From contig NZ_MDEN01000048.1 in NCBI RefSeq assembly GCF_001705435.1, positions 1-64,000 of the forward strand: DNA of 64,000 nt, in the 5' to 3' direction. Source of the DNA: Pseudomonas graminis (GTDB lineage: Bacteria; Pseudomonadota; Gammaproteobacteria; Pseudomonadales; Pseudomonadaceae). Below are positions 59,083 to 64,000 of the stretch, one piece after another. Made by a program: the position numbers and the translations under genes. The notes beneath the pieces were generated by a model, which had not been told where the DNA came from, made no database searches, and saw only the letters and a list, made by a program, of their open reading frames with translations. Numbering within the stretch: the first letter of the stretch is position 1; every line of letters begins with the position of its first letter.

Positions 59083-60135
59083 ATGTTCAATAACGATCGC
59101 CTGTTGGTGCAGATCCTCCTGCTCGCGCTGCTGGGCGCCTGCCTGTGGGTAATGGCGCCGTTCTGGTCGGCGCTGTTCTGGGGCGCGGTGCTGGCGTTCG
59201 CCAGTTGGCCGCTGATGCGTCTGCTGACCCGTGCGCTCAAGGGGCGGGAATCCCTCGCGGCGGCGATTCTGACCCTGGGCTGGATGGTGCTGGTGCTCGC
59301 GCCGCTGGTCTGGCTGGGCTTCAATCTGGCGGATCACGTGCGCGATGCAACGGCGTTCGTCAAGGACGTGCAAGTGGACGGGCTGCCCGATCCACCTACC
59401 TGGCTGGCGGGCGTTCCGCTGGTGGGCGAGCGGCTGGTGGGTTACTGGAACACCATCGACCAACAGGGCGCGGCGTTGCTGGTCAGCGTCCGGCCTTATC
59501 TGGGTCAGGTCGGCAACTGGCTGCTGGCGCGCAGTGCGCAAATCGGCGGCGGCATTCTTGAGCTGACCCTGAGCATCGTCTTCGTGTTTTTTTTCTACCG
59601 CGACGGGCCCCGCGTGGCGGCGTTCGTGCTCAGTCTGCTGGAGCGGCTGATCGGCGATCGCGCGCAGTACTACCTCGATCTGGTGGCCGGCACGGTGCAG
59701 CGGGTGGTCAACGGCGTGATCGGCACGGCGGCGGCGCAGGCTGTGCTGGCCTTGATCGGCTTTCTGATTGCCGGCGTGCCGGGTGCGTTGGTGCTGGGGA
59801 TCGGGACCTTCCTGCTGAGCCTTGTGCCCATGGGCCCACCGTTGATCTGGATACCGGCCACGGCGTGGCTGGCCTGGAGAGGCGATTACGGCATGGCAAT
59901 TTTTCTCGGCCTGTGGGGTACGTTCATCGTCAGTGGCGTCGATAACGTGCTCAAGCCGTATCTGATCAGCCGCGGCGGGAATTTGCCGTTGGTGATTGTC
60001 TTGCTGGGGGTGTTTGGCGGGCTGCTGGCATTCGGCTTCATCGGTCTGTTCATCGGCCCGACGCTGCTGGCGGTGGCCTACAGCTTGCTGCTGGACTGGG
60101 TCGCAGATAATCGCGCGCGGCAGCCGGTCAAGTAA
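59083..60135 (+). CDS. AI-2E family (PerM/TqsA-type) transporter
   Basis: 350 residues with about eight hydrophobic helices and the family's conserved C-terminal PMGPPLIWIPATAW and FIGLFIGPTLLAVAY. Family members export small molecules or act as sodium/proton antiporters; the AI-2 role is established only for TqsA. No luxS-related gene is present here. Confidence 0.9.
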   Translation: MFNNDRLLVQILLLALLGACLWVMAPFWSALFWGAVLAFASWPLMRLLTRALKGRESLAAAILTLGWMVLVLAPLVWLGFNLADHVRDATAFVKDVQVDGLPDPPTWLAGVPLVGERLVGYWNTIDQQGAALLVSVRPYLGQVGNWLLARSAQIGGGILELTLSIVFVFFFYRDGPRVAAFVLSLLERLIGDRAQYYLDLVAGTVQRVVNGVIGTAAAQAVLALIGFLIAGVPGALVLGIGTFLLSLVPMGPPLIWIPATAWLAWRGDYGMAIFLGLWGTFIVSGVDNVLKPYLISRGGNLPLVIVLLGVFGGLLAFGFIGLFIGPTLLAVAYSLLLDWVADNRARQPVK

Positions 60136-60147
60136 ATCGACGCGCAC

Positions 60148-60188
60148 AAAAAAACCGCCGCCGGGCTGAGCTCGGGGGCGGTTTTTTT
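60148..60188. terminator. Bidirectional terminator
   Basis: AAAAAAACCGCC and GGCGGTTTTTTT flank a GC-rich loop between the converging permease and EF-hand genes. Confidence 0.9.
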
Positions 60189-60190
60189 CG

Positions 60191-60991
60191 TCAGGCCGAG
60201 GTGCTGACGTATTTGCCGGACGTGGCGCTGCCATTGAGGTTGTAGCGGTCACTGAGGGCCGCAATCATGCGGTTCAGTGCCTCAGTGGGCTGGGTGGTGG
60301 TGTGCGAAGTGGATGTTTGCGTCGAGGCGGTCTGGCTGCTGGAGGACGAGGCGCTGGCGGAATTCGTCGTGCCCTGCAAGGCGCTGGTCAGTTCGGCGGC
60401 AGTGATGCTGCCGTCACTGTCGCTGTCCAGGCTGCTGAACAGGTCGCTGGTGTCTTGCGCAGACTGCGGAGGCGGCGGTTGTTGGGTCTGCAGGCTGGCG
60501 GTCAGTTCGTCGAGGCTGACGGTGCCGTCCTTGTTAGTGTCCAGGGCATCGAACACTTTATTGCTGTCGGCGCTGCTGTCTGAACTGCTCAACGCCGTGG
60601 TCAGTTCAGCGCTGCTCACCGTCCCGTCGCCGTCGCTGTCCAGCGCACTCAGCAGGTTCTGCGCGTCGTCCTCCGCGGAGCTGGCGTCCATTTGCATCGG
60701 CGGAGGCGGCGGTGGCGTCAGTGCGGCCAGTTCGTCGGCGTCGAGGCTGTCGTCGTCATTGCTGTCGAGATCGCCGAACGCCTTGCTCAGGCTGACGGTG
60801 ATGCCGTCTTTGGAATCCGACGAAAGCGCCGAGCTCAGCTCGTCCTTGTCGACGCTGCCGTCACCGTTGGCGTCGAGTTTCTTCAGTAAATCGTCGGCAA
60901 ACTTCTTGCTGTTGGCGGTGCTGGTGGTGCTGCTCGTGCTGGCACTGGTGTAACTGGAATAACGGCTGCTGCCGCTGACGCCTGTGATCAT
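60191..60991 (-). CDS. Protein with five EF-hand loops (XopAW-like)
   Basis: 266 residues with five canonical calcium loops near residues 40 (DANGDGSVDKDE), 76 (DSNDDDSLDADE), 118 (DSDGDGTVSSAE), 151 (DTNKDGTVSLDE) and 189 (DSDSDGSITAAE). The linkers are Ser-, Thr- and Pro-rich (LTPPPPPPMQM, QQPPPPQSAQ). The start MITGVSGSSRYSS has no classical signal peptide. Pseudomonas proteins of this layout are annotated after the Xanthomonas type III effector XopAW, but secretion cannot be concluded here. GGGAG precedes the ATG. Confidence 0.85.
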   Translation of the reverse strand: MITGVSGSSRYSSYTSASTSSTTSTANSKKFADDLLKKLDANGDGSVDKDELSSALSSDSKDGITVSLSKAFGDLDSNDDDSLDADELAALTPPPPPPMQMDASSAEDDAQNLLSALDSDGDGTVSSAELTTALSSSDSSADSNKVFDALDTNKDGTVSLDELTASLQTQQPPPPQSAQDTSDLFSSLDSDSDGSITAAELTSALQGTTNSASASSSSSQTASTQTSTSHTTTQPTEALNRMIAALSDRYNLNGSATSGKYVSTSA

Positions 60992-61125
60992 CGGACTGAC
61001 TCCCCATCAGATGGATAATGCCGGGGCGGTGCTCCGGCTTATGCAGCGTCAGGGCAAGGCGTGTCGTGGGTGTGTTGGGTTTGTACCGCCGAGCGTACGT
61101 GAGGCTTGCGTCAGGCTTCGCTCAG

Positions 61126-61218
61126 TGGGACCGGCTTCAGCCGGGAAGAGGCCAGTGCGAAGACCGTCAGATTTGCGGTGTGACGCCTGACGAATTCCCG
61201 GCTAAAGCCGGTCCTACA
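61126..61218. repeat. REP pair
   Basis: Inverted REP units at 61126-61148 and 61194-61218 downstream of the two-component operon. Confidence 0.9.
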
Positions 61219-61279
61219 CTAAGTTCGATCGCCAGCACCACCGAACGCACCCGGTCCCATCGCTTATGGCGAGGTCGGG

Positions 61280-62359
61280 TCAGGTTCGCGGCAGATCCAG
61301 CACGGCGGTCAAGCCGCCGCCGGGTGTTTGTTCGAGGCGCAGGTCGCCGCCCATTCGGCGTGCGGCTTCCCGGGCGATGGTCATGCCGATGCCGACACCA
61401 CCCGAGTTGCGATTGCGCGAACTCTCGACGCGATAGAAGGGCTCGAACACCACTTCACGCAGGTCTTCGGGAATGCCGGGGCCGTGATCGATTACGCTGA
61501 CCCGCAGGCGATCGCTGGCGTCTTCGATCTCCACGCGGGCATGCCCGGCGTAACGCAGGGCGTTGTCGATGAGGTTGTTCAGGCACGAACGCAGGGCCAT
61601 GGGCTGGGATCTCAGCGGCCGGCAGGTGCCGCTCGCCTGGATGTCGTCGCCGTTGTCCTGGGCGTTTTCCGCCAGGGATTCGATCAGCGCCTGCACGTCG
61701 AAATACTGCAGCGCTTCGCTGGTGCGCTGTTCGTTGAGGTAGGTCAGGGTCGCGTCGAGCATGCCGATCATGTCGTTGAGGTCCTGGCTCATCTGCCCGT
61801 GCAGCCGCGGTTCGTCGATCTGCTCGACCCGCAGTTTCAGGCGCGCGAGGGGCGTGCGCAGGTCATGGGAGACGGCGGCGAGCATGCGCCCGCGCTGTCG
61901 CACCTGTTCGCGAATGCGTTCCTGCATCAGGTTGAACGCCTGCGCCGCCTGACGTGCCTCGCGAGGGCCATTGGCGGCCAGCGGCGGGCTGTCGAGGTTT
62001 TCGCTGAGGCGCTCGGCGGCTTCGCTCAATCGGCGGATCGGCCGGCTCAGGGCCTTGGCGCCGAACCAGGCGGCGAGTACCAGGCTGATCAGCTGGAACA
62101 GCAAGGGCACCAGCGGAATGCCGAGCAGTGGCGGGCGACAACGCGGAGGGTAAGGGCGCCGGTCGTCCTCGTCGGTTGCAGCGTTGCGTTCGGGTGGCGG
62201 CTGCATCTGGCTGGCGATGGGTTGGTCGCAGTTGGGCGGAGGCGGCATGCGCGGCCCGTAGTAGTGAAACCAGACGAACGCCAGCAGGTGGGCGAGGACG
62301 ATCGCCAGCAGCGCCCCGCCAAACAGCCGGGCAAACAGGGTGTCGGCCGAGCGGATCAA
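61280..62359 (-). CDS. Sensor histidine kinase
   Basis: 359 residues, starting with a TTG that overlaps the regulator stop (TTGA). Layout: transmembrane helix (about 10-30), periplasmic loop of roughly 65 residues rich in Pro and Arg with two Cys, second helix (about 77-98), HAMP, HisKA (AAVSHDLRTPLARLKL) and a GHKL ATPase (NLIDNALRYAG, VIDHGPGIPED, GGVGIGMTIAREAAR). It phosphorylates the regulator encoded upstream. The stimulus is unknown; the Cys/Pro-rich loop may bind a metal or a small ligand. Confidence 0.93.
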   Translation of the reverse strand: MIRSADTLFARLFGGALLAIVLAHLLAFVWFHYYGPRMPPPPNCDQPIASQMQPPPERNAATDEDDRRPYPPRCRPPLLGIPLVPLLFQLISLVLAAWFGAKALSRPIRRLSEAAERLSENLDSPPLAANGPREARQAAQAFNLMQERIREQVRQRGRMLAAVSHDLRTPLARLKLRVEQIDEPRLHGQMSQDLNDMIGMLDATLTYLNEQRTSEALQYFDVQALIESLAENAQDNGDDIQASGTCRPLRSQPMALRSCLNNLIDNALRYAGHARVEIEDASDRLRVSVIDHGPGIPEDLREVVFEPFYRVESSRNRNSGGVGIGMTIAREAARRMGGDLRLEQTPGGGLTAVLDLPRT

Positions 62360-63114
62360 CCAATCTCCCGGGCGTCGAACATGTAGCCTTCGCCGCGCAC
62401 GGTTTTGATCAGTTGCGGCGATTTCGGGTCATCGCCGAGCTTCTGGCGCAGGCGCGAGACGAGCAGGTCGATGCTGCGATCAAACGCTTCGATGGAGCGT
62501 CCGCGGGCCGCGTCGAGCAGTTGTTCGCGGTTGAGCACGCGGCGCGGCCGTTCGAGGAAGACTCTCAGCAGGCGGAATTCGGCGTTGGACAAGGGCACGA
62601 CGAGGCCGTCCGGCGCGGTGAGTTGGCGCAGGACGCTGTTCAGGCGCCAGTTGTCGAAGCGCAGGGTGGTGCGTTCTTCTGTGCGGTCGTCGCGCACGCG
62701 GCGCAGGATGGTCTGGATGCGCGCCACCAGTTCGCGGGGCTCGAAGGGTTTGGCCATGTAGTCGTCGGCGCCCAGTTCCAGGCCGATGATGCGATCGGTG
62801 GGTTCGCAGCGGGCGGTGAGCATGAGGATGGGGATGTCGGAGGTGCTGCGCAGCCAGCGGCAGAGGGAGAGGCCGTCTTCGCCGGGGAGCATGAGGTCGA
62901 GGACGACGACGTCGTAGGTGTCTTCGGTGAGGGCCAGGCGCATGGCGTTGCCGTCGGTGACGCCGGTGCTGTGGATGTTGAAGCGGGCGAGGTAGTCGCA
63001 GAGCAGTTCGCGGATGGGGATGTCGTCGTCGACGATGAGGGCGCGGGTGTTCCAGCGGCGCTCTTCGCTCGGCGCGGTGGCGGTGGCGGTGGGGCTGTCG
63101 GGTGTTGTCTGCAT
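62356..63114 (-). CDS. OmpR-family response regulator
   Basis: 252 residues: a receiver (ALIVDDDIPIRELL, VVLDLMLPGEDGL with the phospho-Asp, LTAR, MAKPFEPREL) and a C-terminal winged helix (LSNAEFRLLRVFLERPRRVLNREQLLDAARG, DRSIDLLVSRLRQKL, IKTVRGEGYMF). The ATG at 63114 is taken as the start; the open frame upstream passes through the repeat element. A Thr/Pro-rich 20-residue lead precedes the receiver. Confidence 0.94.
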   Translation of the reverse strand: MQTTPDSPTATATAPSEERRWNTRALIVDDDIPIRELLCDYLARFNIHSTGVTDGNAMRLALTEDTYDVVVLDLMLPGEDGLSLCRWLRSTSDIPILMLTARCEPTDRIIGLELGADDYMAKPFEPRELVARIQTILRRVRDDRTEERTTLRFDNWRLNSVLRQLTAPDGLVVPLSNAEFRLLRVFLERPRRVLNREQLLDAARGRSIEAFDRSIDLLVSRLRQKLGDDPKSPQLIKTVRGEGYMFDAREIG

Positions 63115-63274
63115 GGTGCTGCCGCCGTGTGGTGCCGCCGATTGGGCCGCGGGTAGGAGTCGACGCTGCCATGCTACTTCGCTGGCGAGCGGGGCGGAAG
63201 GGTGAGGGGGGCAGGTGTCGGTGGATTGTCTTGAATGTATCAAGACCGGTACATCGGCGGTGTGGCTCAGAACG

Positions 63275-63575
63275 ATCAGAAGCGTCGGCCTAACGGCCTC
63301 GGGTTTCGCCTTCGGCGAGTTACTTGGAAAAGCACCCCAAGTAACCAAGGGTGCTTGCTCCTGGTTGGGCCCCTCGTTCCTCGGGGTTCCTTCACTCCGG
63401 TCTCGCTCCGTGGGCCCGCGCCGAACGGGCATCCATGCCCTGACGGCGCTCTCGCGGCATCCATGCCGCTCGGCCCACTGCGCAAAACCTGCGTTCAGCC
63501 TGCACCCAAGTCGCGATGGGTGTCGCCTGGACGTCTTGCGTATGAAGATCAAGGTCAAGATCAAGATCTAAAGCG
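63275..63575 (+). repeat. Long hairpin-rich intergenic repeat, copy c
   Basis: Forward copy of the element seen at 1-205 and 54985-55262, complete from GTCGGCCTAACGGCC to the AAGATCAAGGTCAAGATC end. It faces copy d in inverted orientation. Confidence 0.9.
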
Positions 63576-63583
63576 AATCAACA

Positions 63584-63676
63584 GCTTCCCGGCTGAAGCC
63601 GGTCCTACAGTCGAGGTCACCGCCAATCTCACTGTACGCATGCGATGCCTTTGTAGGACTGGCTTTAGCCGGGAAG
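63584..63676. repeat. REP pair between copies c and d
   Basis: Inverted REP units at 63584-63608 and 63652-63676. Confidence 0.9.
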
Positions 63677-63721
63677 CTTTTGATCTGCTTTCGCTTTTGG
63701 CTTTTGATCTCCATACACAGA

Positions 63722-63985
63722 AAGTTCAAACACCGCCAAACGCGACTTGGGTGCAGGCCGAACGTAGACGACGCGCAGTGGGTCGAGCCGCATGGATGCG
63801 GCGAGAGCGCCGTCAGGACATGGATGTCCGTTCGGCGCGGGCCCACGGAGCGTCGTCGGAGTGAGGGAACCCGACGAAGTCGGGCCAAACCAGGAGCAGG
63901 CACCCTTGGTTACTTGGGGTGCTTTTCCAAGTAACTCGCCGGAGGCGAAACAGCAGGCCGTTAGGCCGCCCCATAACAACAGCCC
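63722..63985 (-). repeat. Long hairpin-rich intergenic repeat, copy d
   Basis: Reverse copy of the same element, forming with copy c a large inverted repeat around the REP pair. The remaining bases to 64000 show no gene. Confidence 0.9.
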
Positions 63986-64000
63986 ACACAAATAACGGAT

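Noticed and set aside
63235..63864. 209-codon frame at the right end
   Set aside because: It runs through two long repeats and a REP pair and has no ribosome site; such frames occur in every copy of the repeat.
63275..63985. CRISPR array or tandem repeat locus
   Set aside because: The repeats are long, few, in opposite orientation and not separated by uniform spacers.

Overview
The window is chromosomal DNA of a fluorescent/syringae-type Pseudomonas. The evidence is high GC with strong GC bias at third codon positions, Pseudomonas-type REP palindromes in many intergenic gaps, and a long block whose gene order matches the P. aeruginosa chromosome from gltA to beyond gpsA (gltA, sdhCDAB, sucAB, lpdG, sucCD, brnQ, htpG, dienelactone hydrolase, fabB, fabA, hybrid kinase, gpsA, hydrolases). 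No rRNA, tRNA, CRISPR array, integrase or transposase gene was seen.

Layout. 1-1321: part of a long intergenic repeat, then an OafA-type acyltransferase whose last codons and stop lie in the repeat. 1712-6062: D-galactonate catabolism (dgoK, dgoA, dgoD, dgoT) behind a recognisable sigma70 promoter. 6063-15947: an accessory block of about 9.9 kb holding two tandem subtilisin-type autotransporters, a Crp/Fnr-family regulator, a small membrane protein of the metal-dependent-hydrolase type and a PPP-type phosphatase. A 50-bp direct repeat of the 3' end of dgoT brackets this block, so it looks inserted between dgoT and the IclR regulator gene at 16101. 16941-19077: a zinc alcohol dehydrogenase and a divergent AraC regulator. 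19314-23220: ETF-ubiquinone oxidoreductase and divergent etfBA, with a PsrA-type operator beside the oxidoreductase promoter. 23354-28784: a periplasmic binding protein, a lipoprotein/OmpA pair, a MocR-type regulator and small envelope proteins.

28869-42004 encodes a large part of the TCA cycle: citrate synthase on the minus strand, then succinate dehydrogenase, 2-oxoglutarate dehydrogenase and succinyl-CoA synthetase on the plus strand. Electrons from the ETF system and from succinate dehydrogenase both enter the quinone pool. 42319-54955 holds brnQ, htpG (with a heat-shock promoter), the fabAB unsaturated fatty acid operon, a PA1611-type hybrid kinase, gpsA, sixA and a thioesterase. 56295-60991 holds two hydrolases, a DUF4892 protein, an AI-2E-family permease and a protein with five EF-hands. 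61280-63114 is a two-component system.

The main accessory signals are the bracketed autotransporter block, a 22-bp near-perfect palindrome just upstream of the promoter of the second autotransporter, and a family of roughly 270-bp hairpin-rich repeats at both window ends and at 54985-55955. At 54985-56103 a gene fragment is trapped between about 247-bp direct repeats.
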